A stretch of DNA of 64,000 nucleotides from Curvibacter sp. GWA2_63_95 (GCA_001795455.1 MGPB01000001.1:62001-126000), one strand, 5' to 3'; positions 1 through 10,235 are shown, counted from the stretch's first letter. Notes: generated from the letters alone by a model not told the origin. Numbers and translations are program-made.

Positions 1-13
1 CCCACTGAATTAA

Positions 14-86
14 GGCCCCCACGCTCCACCGCTGCGCGGGTCGCTGCCCCCCAGGGGGGCTAATTTGCCTTGGGGCGGCCCGGTGG
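14..86 (-). repeat. Dispersed repeat family B, copy 1
   Basis: A stretch of about 73 bp just downstream of the ketoacyl synthase gene. Its reverse complement matches positions 48899-48972 over nearly its whole length, with differences concentrated in the middle. It is G+C rich with runs of G and C and contains a small internal palindrome (CCCCCCAGGGGGG-like). No gene is visible in positions 1-120 apart from this repeat. It may help terminate transcription of the upstream minus-strand gene, but no T-tract hairpin is obvious. Confidence 0.7.
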
Positions 87-120
87 CAAATTGCCTTTCA
101 TCCTCCTGAGCCTCGGTCTG

Positions 121-1242
121 CTACTGCAGGCGTTTGACGACCACGCTGCCAATCGAATAGCCCGCACCAAACGAGCAAATCACCCCCACTTCACCCGCCG
201 CAATGTCGGCGTGGTGGCGGTGGAAGGCGATGATGGAGCCGGCGGATGCAGTATTGGCAAACTCGTCCAGAATGACCGGCGCGTCATCCAGCGTCGCCTC
301 CCGGCCCAGCAGCTTCTTCGCAATCAACTGGTTCATGCCCAGGTTGGCCTGGTGTAGCCAGAAACGGCGCACGTTCTGCGGCGTCAGCTCCAGGCTCTTC
401 AGGTGTTGTTCCATGTGCTCAGCCGCCATGGGGCATACCTCTTTGAACACCTTGCGGCCTTCCTGGCGGAACAGCTGGTCGCGGTCTTCGGGGTTGCGGT
501 CTTCGGCGCGCCACATAAAACCGTGGTTGTTGCGGATGTTGTTGCTGAAGGTGCTCAGCAGTCTGGTGCCCAGCACCTCAAAGGCACCTGCTGGCGCCAG
601 GTCCAGCCGTTCCACGAGGATGGCGGTGCACACATCGCCAAAGATGAAATGGCAGTCCCGGTCTATCCAGGCCTGGTGGGCCGAGGTGATTTCGGGGTTC
701 ACCACCAGCACGGCGCGGGCGCTTCCGCAGCGCACCGCGTTCACCGCCTGCTCCAGCGCAAAGGTGGCCGACGAGCAGGCCACATTCATGTCAAAACCAT
801 AGCCCTGCACACCCAGCGCGGTTTGTATTTCCACCGCCATGGCGGGGTAGGGGCGCTGCATATTGGCGGCGGCGCAAATCACGCCGTCCACATCGGCCGC
901 GGTCTTGCCAGCTGCTGTCAGCGCGTCCTGGCAGGCCTTCACGGCAATCTCGGCCATCAGCGAAATTTCGGTGTCGGGGCGCGGGGTGAAGTGGGGGCGC
1001 ATGCGCGTGGGGTCCAGCACGCCGGTTTTTTCCATCACGTAGCGGCGCTGAATGCCGGAGGCCTTCTCAATGAATTCCACGCTGGAGTCGGTGAGCGCCG
1101 TGCGAGTGCCGGCTGCAATCGCGTCGGCGTGTTGGGCATTTTGCAGGGCGGCGTAGGCGTTGTAGCTGGCGACCAGCTCGGCATTGGTGATGACGTGGGG
1201 CGGGGTGAACAGGCCTGTACTGCTGATGGCGACACGGTGCAT
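121..1242 (-). CDS. Beta-ketoacyl-ACP synthase III family protein
   Basis: A 373-residue thiolase-fold condensing enzyme of the FabH/KAS III type, which joins an acyl-CoA or acyl-ACP starter to malonyl-ACP. The triad is visible: Cys156 in NVACSSATF, His297 in LHQANLGMNQ and Asn330 in EFANTASAGS. It is longer than housekeeping FabH (about 320 residues) because of an N-terminal insert around residues 30-90. It therefore probably belongs to a secondary KAS III subfamily and not the FabH of the main fatty acid cluster, which is not nearby. I chose the ATG at 1242 because the conserved N-terminus (MHRVAISSTG) starts there; the frame stays open upstream but codes low-complexity sequence. It is divergent from the alcohol dehydrogenase gene. 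Substrate unknown. Confidence 0.85.
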   Translation of the reverse strand: MHRVAISSTGLFTPPHVITNAELVASYNAYAALQNAQHADAIAAGTRTALTDSSVEFIEKASGIQRRYVMEKTGVLDPTRMRPHFTPRPDTEISLMAEIAVKACQDALTAAGKTAADVDGVICAAANMQRPYPAMAVEIQTALGVQGYGFDMNVACSSATFALEQAVNAVRCGSARAVLVVNPEITSAHQAWIDRDCHFIFGDVCTAILVERLDLAPAGAFEVLGTRLLSTFSNNIRNNHGFMWRAEDRNPEDRDQLFRQEGRKVFKEVCPMAAEHMEQHLKSLELTPQNVRRFWLHQANLGMNQLIAKKLLGREATLDDAPVILDEFANTASAGSIIAFHRHHADIAAGEVGVICSFGAGYSIGSVVVKRLQ

Positions 1243-1403
1243 GGTGGTCTTCTCTGGCTGGATGGGGGCGGGCAGCTGCCCGGCGACGGGCGGATTATCG
1301 CTGCCCGCAGGGCAGTCCCGGGCGTTACAGCGGGCCTGTGCAGCACGGCCGCTTCGTTGTACCCTGCCGCCTGCATTTGCCATCCCGTCTGCAGGAGACC
1401 ACC

Positions 1404-2420
1404 ATGACCCCTTTCCGTGGCTGGGCCGCCCCCAGCAAGGCTGCCCCGCTGGAGCGCCTGAACTTTGACCCTGGCCCCCTCGACGCGGAGGACGTGGAGA
1501 TAGCCGTGGAGTATTGCGGCGTCTGCCACTCCGACCTGGCCATGGTGGACAGCGAATGGTTCCCCACCACTTACCCCGTGGTGCCTGGTCATGAGGTGGT
1601 GGGCACCATCGTGGCCGTGGGTCCCAACGCCAAGGGCCGCAGCGTGGGCCAGCGTGTGGGGGTGGGTTGGCACAGCAGGAGCTGCCAGCACTGCCAGTTT
1701 TGCGTGGGGGGTGAACAACACCTCTGCGGCACCCGCCAGCCCACCATCATCGGCCGCCATGGCGGCTTTGCCGACAAGCTGCGTGCGCACTGGAGCTGGG
1801 CCTTGCCCATCCCGGCGGGGCTGGACCCGGCAGCAGCCGGCCCGCTGATGTGTGGTGGCGGCACGGCGTTTCTGCCCTTTGTGATCCACGACATCAAGCC
1901 GACTGACCGGGTCGGCGTGGTGGGCATTGGCGGCCTGGGCCACCTCGCCGTCAAGTTTGCCAAGGCCTGGGGTTGCGAGGTCACGGCATTCACCTCCAGC
2001 CCGTCCAAGCGCGAGGAGGCGCTGCTGCTGGGCGCGCACCGCACGGTGTCGAGTGTGGATGTGAAAGAACTCAAAGCCCATGCGGGCCAATTGGACTTTT
2101 TGCTGGTGACCGTGGGCGCCAGCCTGGAGTGGGACGCGCTGATGGGCACCTTGGCGCCCAAGGGCCGCCTGCACCTGGTGGGCGTGGTGACAGAGGCCAT
2201 GAAGCTCCGCACCAATGGCCTGCTGTCCTGGCAACGCAGCATCTCTGCGTCACCCACACCATCGCCTGTCACGCTGATGAAGATGATGGAGTTCTGCGCC
2301 CGCCACGGCATCGCACCGCAGGTAGAGCACTTTCCCATGTCCCAAGTCAACGAGGCGCTGGAGCATCTGCGCAGCGGCAAGGCACGCTACCGCGTGGTGC
2401 TGGATGCCGACTTCGTGTGA
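1404..2420 (+). CDS. Zinc-dependent NAD(P) alcohol dehydrogenase (YahK/Ahr-like)
   Basis: A 338-residue medium-chain dehydrogenase/reductase that interconverts alcohols and aldehydes. Catalytic zinc ligands are Cys38 (CGVCHSD) and His63-Glu64 (PGHEVVG). A structural zinc site is formed by Cys94, Cys97, Cys100 and Cys108. The Rossmann motif is GIGGLGHLAVKFAKAWG. The sequence style matches the cinnamyl-alcohol-dehydrogenase-like aldehyde reductases (YahK, Ahr). The start is the ATG at 1404, preceded by a GCAGGAGAC ribosome-binding site. The upstream gene is divergent, so it probably has its own promoter. A copy of repeat family A lies just after its stop. Confidence 0.88.
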   Translation: MTPFRGWAAPSKAAPLERLNFDPGPLDAEDVEIAVEYCGVCHSDLAMVDSEWFPTTYPVVPGHEVVGTIVAVGPNAKGRSVGQRVGVGWHSRSCQHCQFCVGGEQHLCGTRQPTIIGRHGGFADKLRAHWSWALPIPAGLDPAAAGPLMCGGGTAFLPFVIHDIKPTDRVGVVGIGGLGHLAVKFAKAWGCEVTAFTSSPSKREEALLLGAHRTVSSVDVKELKAHAGQLDFLLVTVGASLEWDALMGTLAPKGRLHLVGVVTEAMKLRTNGLLSWQRSISASPTPSPVTLMKMMEFCARHGIAPQVEHFPMSQVNEALEHLRSGKARYRVVLDADFV

Positions 2421-2428
2421 TTTTTGCT

Positions 2429-2486
2429 TGAAATAGGCCTTTGAGGCTTATGGATATTGCGCGAGAAGCTATGTATTTGATAGCAA
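2429..2486 (+). repeat. Dispersed repeat family A, copy 1
   Basis: About 58 bp between the convergent ends of the alcohol dehydrogenase and the GGDEF-EAL gene. It carries the family hallmarks: a TGAAAT-like start, GGCCT, a GCGCGAGAAGCTAT core, then a spacer and TAGCAA. The last third is a short imperfect inverted repeat (GCTAT...ATAGC). Confidence 0.75.
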
Positions 2487-2527
2487 AATAATGCACTCCA
2501 GCGGGAAGTGCAAGTGGCGCGAGCAGC

Positions 2528-5149
2528 TCAGGCTGCTCGGGTAGCCCGATCCATGGACAACCACATGTCACCGGCCGGCATGGGGCGTCCAAACAGGTAA
2601 CCCTGTGCGTAGTCGCAGCCGTGTTCGCGCAGCCAGGCCGCTTGTTCCTGCGTCTCTACGCCCTCGGCCACCACGGGCAAGTCCAGGCTGTGGGCCATGG
2701 CGAGAATGGCACGCACCAGCGACTGGTCTTCGTTCTTGTCCACGACGCCGGCGATGAAACTCTTGTCGATCTTGAGTGCGCCCGCACGAAAGTGCTTGAG
2801 GTAGCTTAGCGAGGAGTAGCCCGTTCCAAAGTCATCAATCATCAGCTTGATGCCCAATGCGCGAATACCGTGCAGCCACTCCATCACGGCAGGTGATCGG
2901 TCGAACAGCACGGACTCGGTGATTTCAAGATTCAGCAGCGTTCCTGCCATGTTGTGCCTTGCCAGTGTGGCAGCGACACTTTCCACGGAGAGACCCCGCG
3001 GCACTTGGCGTCCCGATACGTTGATGGCAATTCCGATGGACGCGTCCAGCCCTTGGGCGTGCCAGGCCGCCAGCTGTCGGCAGCCTTCGTCCAGGACCCA
3101 AATCCCGATGTCGACGATGAGGCCTGTCTCCTCCGCCAAGGGAATAAAGGCGTCAGGGCTGATCAACCCGCGCTCAGGATCGCGCCACCGCACGAGTGCC
3201 TCCATGTGCGACATGCGTTCTGTTTTCAAGTCCAAAATGGGCTGGTAGTGCAGCAGCAGCTGTTGTTGCACCAAGGCTTGGCGCAGATTGACTTCCAGGG
3301 AACGGTAGGCCTGAATGTGTTCGGCCATCGCCTGTTCATAAAACTGGTAGCTGTTGCGCCCCTCGTGTTTGGCTTTGTACATCGCCATCTCGGCGTGGCG
3401 GAGCAAATCGGCGGAAGTCTCACCATCGCCAGGATAGAAGGCAATGCCGAGACTGCCGCCCGCCCATACGGAATGGCCCAGGAGGTCGAAGCCGTGGCTG
3501 AGTTCTGCCAGCAGTGTCTTGGCCATTTGCTTGGCCGATTGCGTATCGCTGACATTCGGAAAAATCAGAACAAACTCGTCACCACCCAGCCGGGCCACGG
3601 TGTCCACCGTGCCCACGCACTTGCGCAATCGATCGTAGGCCTGCTGCAGGAGCAAGTCACCGGCTTCGTGGCCCATGGAGTCATTGACTTTTTTGAAACG
3701 GTCAATATCGATCAGCATCACCGCACCGGAGCGACCACTTTGTCGGGCGAGCGCGATCTCTTTGGCCAAACGGTCGCTCAGCAGGTTGCGGTTGGGGGCC
3801 CCCGTGAGTGCGTCGAAGTTGGCGCGGTGGTGAATTTGATCCTCGATGGATTTGCGTTCGGTGATGTCCCGAAACACGACCACCGCACCGTCGATCACGT
3901 GGTTGTGCCGGACCATCGTGATGGACAGCTCTGCGGGAAACATCCGGCCTGCGCTGTCGCACAACATTTCAGATGCACTGCTCCAGGACTCGCCGTTCGC
4001 GAGCGCGGACTGCAAGACATCGGCCGTTTGGGGCAAAAGGACCTGGTGCAAATCCAGGCCGAACAGCGCGGACTCCGGTTGCCGAAGAATTTGCATCGCG
4101 GCGGGGTTGACGAAAATGATGCGGCGCTGTCTGTCGATGCCGATGATGCCGTCATCCGCTGCGTCCAGGATGGAGCGGTTGCGCACGGCGAGCATTTGTC
4201 GCAGTCGTGACTCGGCCAGGATCTCGCGGGTGAGGCGCTGTGTACGCAAGGCCGCATAAACGACGGCGGCCAGCACCAGTAAAAAAAGTCCCCCCATCCA
4301 GGGAAGCACAGAAACCACCATCTTCCGCCCAGGGGTTGGGGATGGCCATGTCACCGCACCGGCGGGCTCACCATCTGCCAACTCCAGACGGACCGCCACC
4401 TGCTCTGGTGTGGAATCCTGCCCCAGTTGCAGATCACGCACCCCCATCACTTCTGCGGTGATCGGCAGCACGGAATCTGGCACGGACCGCCCGAACAGCA
4501 GCAAGGCCTCCGGGTCAGGGTTGCGTTTGGAGGCGGGTGTCTCAGTGCGGAAGCGAACTGCGGCAACCGAATAGACCTGTCCTTGAACGTTCACCAGCCC
4601 GGTCGCCGCAACCAACGCTGCGTTTCCCAACAATGGCCGATTGCGGGCCGAGCGAAGCAATGCCTGCAATGACGGGGCTGCCGTGATCTCGGGCACGGTC
4701 AGGGGCAGGTCTTTTGTCAGGGCGACAAAGGTTGCTTTGTCGCGGCCATCGATCACCAGGCTGAAGGAGAGGCCAAACGTGGTCACTGCGTAGTCCCCCG
4801 CATTGGCTGCCCACCACTTGGTGTCTCTCTTTACCAGCAGAGCCTCGATCGCTTCATCCCAGTTGGAGTAGTCCAGGGCTTGCGTGGCGAGTTGCCGGGA
4901 TTGCAGCTCCAGCAAACTGCTGAACTGCCGCTGTGCATCTGCAGCCGCCAACTCGTCATGGCTATCGCCCATGTGCAGCAGCAGGAGCAGCATGGCAGCG
5001 AGGCTGAGAAAGATCACCCCTCCCAGCGCCGCAGACACTTTCTTCAGAGTGGCAACCGCAACGGAATGGACACCTTCAAACGGGCCCACTGGTGCGCTGA
5101 TTGCAACAACCGGAACACTTTGCGTGTCAGCGGGTTCGTGTGCCTTCAT
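2528..5149 (-). CDS. CHASE4-PAS-GGDEF-EAL c-di-GMP protein
   Basis: An 873-residue membrane protein that could both make and degrade cyclic di-GMP. Order: cytoplasmic N-terminus, a transmembrane helix near residues 35-60, a periplasmic CHASE4-like sensor (about 75-270), a second transmembrane helix (about 280-300), a PAS domain (about 325-440), GGDEF (motif GGDEF at 522-526, intact) and EAL (motif EAL at 650-652, with [15 protein letters not shown]). The RxxD inhibitory site five residues before GGDEF is missing its arginine (GTVD), so product inhibition may be absent. The start at 5149 is the only methionine before the first membrane segment. It is divergent from the binding protein at 5457, which might be functionally linked, but that is inference. 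Confidence 0.9.
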   Translation of the reverse strand: MKAHEPADTQSVPVVAISAPVGPFEGVHSVAVATLKKVSAALGGVIFLSLAAMLLLLLHMGDSHDELAAADAQRQFSSLLELQSRQLATQALDYSNWDEAIEALLVKRDTKWWAANAGDYAVTTFGLSFSLVIDGRDKATFVALTKDLPLTVPEITAAPSLQALLRSARNRPLLGNAALVAATGLVNVQGQVYSVAAVRFRTETPASKRNPDPEALLLFGRSVPDSVLPITAEVMGVRDLQLGQDSTPEQVAVRLELADGEPAGAVTWPSPTPGRKMVVSVLPWMGGLFLLVLAAVVYAALRTQRLTREILAESRLRQMLAVRNRSILDAADDGIIGIDRQRRIIFVNPAAMQILRQPESALFGLDLHQVLLPQTADVLQSALANGESWSSASEMLCDSAGRMFPAELSITMVRHNHVIDGAVVVFRDITERKSIEDQIHHRANFDALTGAPNRNLLSDRLAKEIALARQSGRSGAVMLIDIDRFKKVNDSMGHEAGDLLLQQAYDRLRKCVGTVDTVARLGGDEFVLIFPNVSDTQSAKQMAKTLLAELSHGFDLLGHSVWAGGSLGIAFYPGDGETSADLLRHAEMAMYKAKHEGRNSYQFYEQAMAEHIQAYRSLEVNLRQALVQQQLLLHYQPILDLKTERMSHMEALVRWRDPERGLISPDAFIPLAEETGLIVDIGIWVLDEGCRQLAAWHAQGLDASIGIAINVSGRQVPRGLSVESVAATLARHNMAGTLLNLEITESVLFDRSPAVMEWLHGIRALGIKLMIDDFGTGYSSLSYLKHFRAGALKIDKSFIAGVVDKNEDQSLVRAILAMAHSLDLPVVAEGVETQEQAAWLREHGCDYAQGYLFGRPMPAGDMWLSMDRATRAA

Positions 5150-5456
5150 TCTTCCTTGTCCGATTCAGACATCCAAGTGTTTTTTTGTTTGATATTGCAC
5201 GTTATCACGTTGTGGGAGTGCCGAAAAGTGCTGCGCTGCCTTTTTTGGGGACGTGCTGTCTGCGCAAGTTGCGTGTCTCCACGTGTCAGCTGGAAGGCAC
5301 TCCGGTGCATGGCGCCCATTGACCGGTGCTGCTGGGTCTACCAAAATGGCCTGTTTTGCGTAGTTTGCGATATGCCAGAGGTGTCCGCCGGTGCTGTTGG
5401 GATGGCTGAAGCGGTTTCAGAATTCATGGCGGTCCGAGCAGAAAACGAGTCTTCCC
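5150..5456. other. Divergent intergenic region
   Basis: About 307 bp between two divergent starts. It is less G+C rich than the genes near its left end (a run of T residues around 5179-5187). It must hold promoters for both genes, but I could not pick a convincing -35/-10 pair. No repeat, hairpin or small gene is visible here. Confidence 0.4.
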
Positions 5457-6230
5457 ATGCCCCCCAACCCGATCCGTAGCGACAGAAGAACTACCCTGCT
5501 TGGACTGACCCTCCTGCTTGGTGGGGCATCTCCGTCTGCATTGTGGGCCGAGGAGAAGAAGTTGAGCGTGATCACAGAGGACTGGGCCCCGTACAACTAT
5601 CTGGAAGATGGCGTTCTGAAGGGATTTTCAGTGGAGGTGGTGCAGCACATCATTGACCGACTGAATTTGAAAATATCGATCGAGGTCTATCCCAGCATGC
5701 GCACGACCCTGATGCTTGGCAGTGTGCCCGGGACCATGATGATCACCATGTTGAGGACACCTGAACGAGAGACGAAGTACAAATGGATAGGGCCCTTGGG
5801 CGATGGCCACATTTACTTCTACAAGAAGGGCGATAGTCCACTGGAGATCGCCAGTTTGGACGATGCCAGAAAGGTCAAGCTGATCGGATGCCGACATGCC
5901 GGCCTGGTGCTGAATACCTTGAAATCAGCGGGGTTTGCGAACCTTGACCCCACTTCCACTGACGGTGAGTCTGTCTACAAGAAGCTGTTGCTGGGCCGGT
6001 GTGACTTGGCCATCAGTGACACGCCGTTGGGCGTGAAGCACATTCTGAAGAAGTTGAATATGCCGGCCAGCGCATTGGTTCAGACACCGGTCAAACTGGT
6101 GGGTGCCCCTTTGTACATCGCATGCAGCACAGACATTGCCGATCAAGACATTGCGCTGTGGCAGAAGACGCTGGACGGATTAAAGGCGTCTGGCGTATTT
6201 GCGGCCTTGCAAAAGAAGTACAGCGAATAA
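5457..6230 (+). CDS. Periplasmic solute-binding protein, family 3
   Basis: A 257-residue extracellular binding protein of the amino-acid (SBP_bac_3) type. It begins with a positively charged stretch (RSDRR) and a hydrophobic signal peptide ending ALWA before EEKK, so the mature protein should be periplasmic. The family opening is present (VITEDWAPYNYLEDGVLKGF). There is no permease or ATPase gene beside it, so it may serve a distant ABC transporter or act as a sensor ligand-binder. The start at 5457 is chosen because it places the signal peptide correctly; the frame continues 22 codons upstream without a signal-like sequence. Its relatives at 35429 and 41825 in this window are also orphans. 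Confidence 0.8.
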   Translation: MPPNPIRSDRRTTLLGLTLLLGGASPSALWAEEKKLSVITEDWAPYNYLEDGVLKGFSVEVVQHIIDRLNLKISIEVYPSMRTTLMLGSVPGTMMITMLRTPERETKYKWIGPLGDGHIYFYKKGDSPLEIASLDDARKVKLIGCRHAGLVLNTLKSAGFANLDPTSTDGESVYKKLLLGRCDLAISDTPLGVKHILKKLNMPASALVQTPVKLVGAPLYIACSTDIADQDIALWQKTLDGLKASGVFAALQKKYSE

Positions 6231-6261
6231 ACCAGCGCGCACGCTGCTGCCTCAATGCCCA

Positions 6262-6319
6262 ATAAAAAGAGCCGCCAGCCCCCATCAACAGGGTGCCAGT
6301 AGCTCCTTATTCCATAGCG
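6262..6319 (+). repeat. Dispersed repeat family A, diverged copy
   Basis: About 58 bp between the convergent binding protein gene and the SRPBCC gene. It is more diverged than other copies but keeps AGTAGCTCC...CATAGCG at the 3' end and a GCCGCCAGCCC segment in place of the usual GGCCTCTAGCC. Confidence 0.5.
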
Positions 6320-6337
6320 TATTTTTGTGCGCCGGTC

Positions 6338-6808
6338 TTACGCTTCTCCGCCAAAGCGCTGGGTCAGGTTCTCGATGTATTGCTCCACCATCTTCTCAAA
6401 CTCGGCTTCGGCCACGGGGCCGGCCACCATCTTCATGAGGCCGGGCAGGGGCAGGGTCAGTTCGCCCTGAATTTCCAGTTCCAGCTTGGTGGACTTTTTG
6501 TTGTCGGTGATCTTCCAGCTGCCCGACACCAGTGCGTTGCCTTCGCCTTTCACGGGTGTCCAGACAATGGTGCCCTTGGATTTGTTGGACACGTACTTGG
6601 AGGCGTACACCGTTTGCAGGCTGATGGACGCGATGCCGATCTTTTCCATCTCCCAGCGGTAGGCGCCGCCGCCCAGGTCTACCAACTGGTCAACCTTGGG
6701 GAAGTGGCTGGCTGAGGTGGGCACGTCAGACAGGACTTCAAAAACCTCGGCCGCCTTGGCCTTGACTTCAAATTCGTAACCCAGGTTGATCTCTACGGTA
6801 ACGGCCAT
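6338..6808 (-). CDS. SRPBCC family protein (CoxG-like fold)
   Basis: A 156-residue START-like (SRPBCC) protein with a predicted hydrophobic ligand cavity. Family signs are the N-terminal strand with VFEVLSDV, the central HFPKVDQLVDLGGGAYRWEM segment and the C-terminal helix AEAEFEKMVEQYIENL. Best matches by eye are CoxG/polyketide cyclase-like proteins of unknown role; there are no CO dehydrogenase genes nearby, so the CoxG name would be misleading. No signal peptide. The start ATG at 6808 follows a GGAGA-like site (AAGGAGACAGACACC on the coding strand). Ligand unknown. Confidence 0.75.
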   Translation of the reverse strand: MAVTVEINLGYEFEVKAKAAEVFEVLSDVPTSASHFPKVDQLVDLGGGAYRWEMEKIGIASISLQTVYASKYVSNKSKGTIVWTPVKGEGNALVSGSWKITDNKKSTKLELEIQGELTLPLPGLMKMVAGPVAEAEFEKMVEQYIENLTQRFGGEA

Positions 6809-6901
6809 GGTGTCTGTCTCCTTGTTGTGAATGCTGTGGGCGCATGTTACTGCGCGCAGTGGTGGCCGGGGCTGGAGCTGGCTGCCTAAAACGCGCCGAG
6901 C

Positions 6902-7432
6902 TCAGTGCGGCCCGCGCAGTCGCTGCAGCGTGAGCTGCAGCAGGCGCGCATCGGAGCTGGCACGGTGGCGCTGCGTGCCGCGTTCGCTGGCAATTTGCGC
7001 CTTCACGTCGTGCCACTGGTCGGCTTCTGCTTCGGTCAGCAGGCTGCGCAGGTTGTCCAGTTTGAAGCGGGGTGTCATCTCGGCCGCCTCAAACAGGGCC
7101 GACAGCCAGGTGTAGTCATTGGCCCAGCCGTCGGAGTACACGGTTTGGCCGGCCAGCTGTTCGTTCAGGCGGCGGGCTACGTCTTTGGCGGGCAGGCCGC
7201 GGGCTTGCAGCAGGTCGCGGGTGATGCGGTGCAGGGAAGCGGCACCTTCGTCCCAGTGGGTCCAGTCGTCCTCGGGTTGCACCAGGGTGCAGTAGGCGTG
7301 GCCGTCGGGAAGTACGTAGCCCACTTCGATCGGGTAACTGCTGCGGCCCAGGCCGGAGGCTTCAATGTCGAGCACCGTGGGCACGGCGGGTGAGAGGGAT
7401 GGCTTGGGGTGGGTCAAAGGGGAGGAATGCAT
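6902..7432 (-). CDS. DEDDh-type 3'-5' exonuclease
   Basis: A 176-residue small exonuclease domain protein (RNase T/DnaQ superfamily). The first acidic motif is VLDIEASGLG (Asp-x-Glu), the second lies in SDGWANDYTWLSALFE, and the last is HRASSDARLL (His and Asp of the DEDDh signature). No other domain is present, so it is a stand-alone nuclease rather than a polymerase proofreading subunit. The start at 7432 (MHSSPLTHPK) is chosen over an earlier in-frame codon because the upstream residues are low complexity and run into the divergent promoter region. Its substrate (DNA or RNA) cannot be told from sequence. Confidence 0.8.
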   Translation of the reverse strand: MHSSPLTHPKPSLSPAVPTVLDIEASGLGRSSYPIEVGYVLPDGHAYCTLVQPEDDWTHWDEGAASLHRITRDLLQARGLPAKDVARRLNEQLAGQTVYSDGWANDYTWLSALFEAAEMTPRFKLDNLRSLLTEAEADQWHDVKAQIASERGTQRHRASSDARLLQLTLQRLRGPH

Positions 7433-7561
7433 GGGGAAGGCGGCGCCTGCTGTTTGCCATTCTCCAGCAAGGCCCGGGCCAGGCCTGTACGGGTAAGCAC
7501 TAAGGCGCCTACGCCAAACGGGTGACAATGGGCGCCTCTTTCACTTTCGCCCCAACACGCC

Positions 7562-8443
<882 letters not shown>

Positions 8444-8452
8444 AAATAACAA

Positions 8453-8510
8453 TGAAAAGTGCCTCTATCCCTCATGAATAGTGCGCAGATAGCTCCTAAA
8501 TCAATAGCAA
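8453..8510 (+). repeat. Dispersed repeat family A overlapping a gene start
   Basis: About 58 bp that begins 10 bp after the DUF808 gene and runs through the first 12 codons of the next gene. GTGCGCAGATAGCTCC and ATAGCAA mark the family core. The ATG of the exporter (8474) lies inside the repeat, so the repeat supplies both its leader and its N-terminal residues. Confidence 0.75.
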
Positions 8511-9418
8511 CTGGTTTGTTTTTGGCGATCGCAGGCGCGATTGCCTTCAGTGGCAAGGCCATCATCGTCAAGCTGGCCTACCGCTATGGGGTGGACGCGG
8601 TCACCCTCATCATGCTGCGCATGCTGATGGCGCTGCCTTTCTTTCTGGTCATCGTGTGGTGGACCGGGCGCAAGGCGCGCCTCTCGGGTGTGGCCCTGCC
8701 GCGCCTGACTGCCCACGACAAGTGGGGCATTCTGGGCCTGGGCGTCACCGGCTATTACCTGGCCAGCTTTCTGGACTTTGCCGGGCTGGCCTACATCTCG
8801 GCCTCGCTGGAACGGCTGATCCTGTATCTGAACCCCACGCTGGTGGTGCTGCTGGGTGTGGCGCTGTACGGCAGGCGTGTGACGGCGCCTCAGGCGCTGG
8901 GCATGGCGATCAGTTACGGCGGCGTGCTGCTGGTGTTTGGCCACGAGGTCACATTGGCTGGCGGTGATGTGGCGCTGGGCGCGCTCTTGGTGCTGGGCAG
9001 CGCCATCAGCTACGCGCTGTACCTGTCGTACAGCGGTGAGCTGGTCAAGCGCCTGGGCTCGCTGCGCCTGGTGGGTCTGGCCACCAGTGTGGCCTGCGTG
9101 CTGTGCATCGCGCAGTTCGTGGTGCTGCGCCCGCTGAACACCGCTTTTGCCGTGGCGCCCGAGGTGCTGTGGCTGTCCCTGCTCAACGCCACCGCCTGCA
9201 CCGTGGTGCCGGTGCTGATGGTCATGATGGCGATCGAGCGCATTGGCGCCGGCCTGGCCGCACAGGTGGGCATGGTGGGTCCCATGTCCACCATCGCCAT
9301 GGGTGTGCTGCTGCTGGACGAGCCCATGAACGGCTGGGTGGTGGGCGGCACGGTGCTGGTGCTGTTGGGCGTGTACGTGGTGAGCCGCCAGCGCGCGGCG
9401 GCACCGGTGGCCGACTGA
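8474..9418 (+). CDS. EamA-family (DMT) transporter
   Basis: A 314-residue drug/metabolite transporter with ten predicted transmembrane helices in two EamA halves (about residues 15-145 and 160-295). Substrate unknown; family members export amino acids or metabolites. I chose the ATG at 8474; an in-frame GTG at 8459 would add five residues. No good Shine-Dalgarno site is visible because the 5' region is a copy of repeat family A. The first dozen residues (MNSAQIAPKSIA) are repeat-encoded and precede the first helix. It may be translated by coupling from the DUF808 gene upstream. Confidence 0.82.
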   Translation: MNSAQIAPKSIATGLFLAIAGAIAFSGKAIIVKLAYRYGVDAVTLIMLRMLMALPFFLVIVWWTGRKARLSGVALPRLTAHDKWGILGLGVTGYYLASFLDFAGLAYISASLERLILYLNPTLVVLLGVALYGRRVTAPQALGMAISYGGVLLVFGHEVTLAGGDVALGALLVLGSAISYALYLSYSGELVKRLGSLRLVGLATSVACVLCIAQFVVLRPLNTAFAVAPEVLWLSLLNATACTVVPVLMVMMAIERIGAGLAAQVGMVGPMSTIAMGVLLLDEPMNGWVVGGTVLVLLGVYVVSRQRAAAPVAD

Positions 9419-9440
9419 ATTATTTTCTGGAGACAACACA

Positions 9441-10235
9441 ATGGACTTGGGAATCAAGGGCAAATGGGCGCTGGTGTGCGGCGCCAGCAAGGGGCTGGGC
9501 CTGGGCTGTGCGCAGGCACTGGTGGCCGAGGGCGTGAATGTGCTGATGGTGGCGCGTGGGCACGAGGCGCTGCAGCAAAGTGCTATGAATTTGGAAGCTG
9601 CTTACGCAGTATCCACGGGCGCTGAGGTGCTGTTTTGTGCCCAAGACATCACCACCGAGGCCGGCCGCGCCGCGGTGTTCGCCATGCGCAGCCAGTTCGA
9701 CATCGTGGTCACCAACGCGGGCGGCCCACCCACGGGCGACTTCCGCGACTGGGACCGCGAGGCCTGGATCAAAGCGGTGGACGCCAACATGCTCACGCCC
9801 ATCGAGCTCATCAAGGCCACGGTGGACGGCATGGCCGCTCGCGGCTTTGGGCGCATCGTCAACATCACCTCCAGCTCGGTCAAATCACCCATCGACATCC
9901 TGGGCCTGTCCAACGGCGCACGCAGCGGCCTCACCGGTTTTGTCGCCGGCGTGGCACGCAGCAGCCTGGCCGCCAAGGGGGTGACGATCAACAATCTCTT
10001 GCCTGGCAAGTTCGACACCGACCGCATTGCCACGACGGTGAAGGCCGCGGCGGCCAAGACGGGCAAGAGTGTGGACGAGGTGCGCGCCGCGCAGCAGGCG
10101 CAGATTCCCATGGGGCGTTATGGCACGCCCCAGGAGTTTGGGCAGGTCTGTGCTTTCTTGTGCAGCCAGCAGGCTAGCTATATGACGGGACAAAACGTGT
10201 TGCTGGATGGTGGGGCTTATCCGGGGACCTACTAG
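9441..10235 (+). CDS. SDR-family oxidoreductase lacking the Tyr-Lys pair
   Basis: A 264-residue short-chain dehydrogenase/reductase fold protein. The cofactor motif is GASKGLGLG (residues 14-22) and the NAG motif is TNAGG (91-95). The SSS stretch at 144-146 holds the usual catalytic serine. The YxxxK motif is replaced: alignment on GLTGF puts Ser157 and Arg161 where Tyr and Lys normally sit. It may be inactive as a classical SDR or use another mechanism; related proteins with SNGAR at this site exist to my knowledge. Residues about 46-65 are encoded by an inverted copy of repeat family A. A GGAGA site precedes the ATG. The gene follows the DMT exporter by 22 bp. Confidence 0.82.
   Translation: MDLGIKGKWALVCGASKGLGLGCAQALVAEGVNVLMVARGHEALQQSAMNLEAAYAVSTGAEVLFCAQDITTEAGRAAVFAMRSQFDIVVTNAGGPPTGDFRDWDREAWIKAVDANMLTPIELIKATVDGMAARGFGRIVNITSSSVKSPIDILGLSNGARSGLTGFVAGVARSSLAAKGVTINNLLPGKFDTDRIATTVKAAAAKTGKSVDEVRAAQQAQIPMGRYGTPQEFGQVCAFLCSQQASYMTGQNVLLDGGAYPGTY
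9580..9636 (-). repeat. Repeat family A inside the SDR reading frame
   Basis: An inverted copy within codons of the SDR gene. Read on the minus strand it has CAGCGCCCGTGG, TGCGTAAGCAGCTTC and ATAGCA in family order. It is read as SAMNLEAAYAVSTGAEVLF in the protein and keeps the frame open. Confidence 0.75.

Noticed and set aside
6338-6808. Naming the SRPBCC protein CO dehydrogenase subunit G
   Set aside because: No CO dehydrogenase genes are nearby, and the fold is shared by many unrelated lipid- or ligand-binding proteins.
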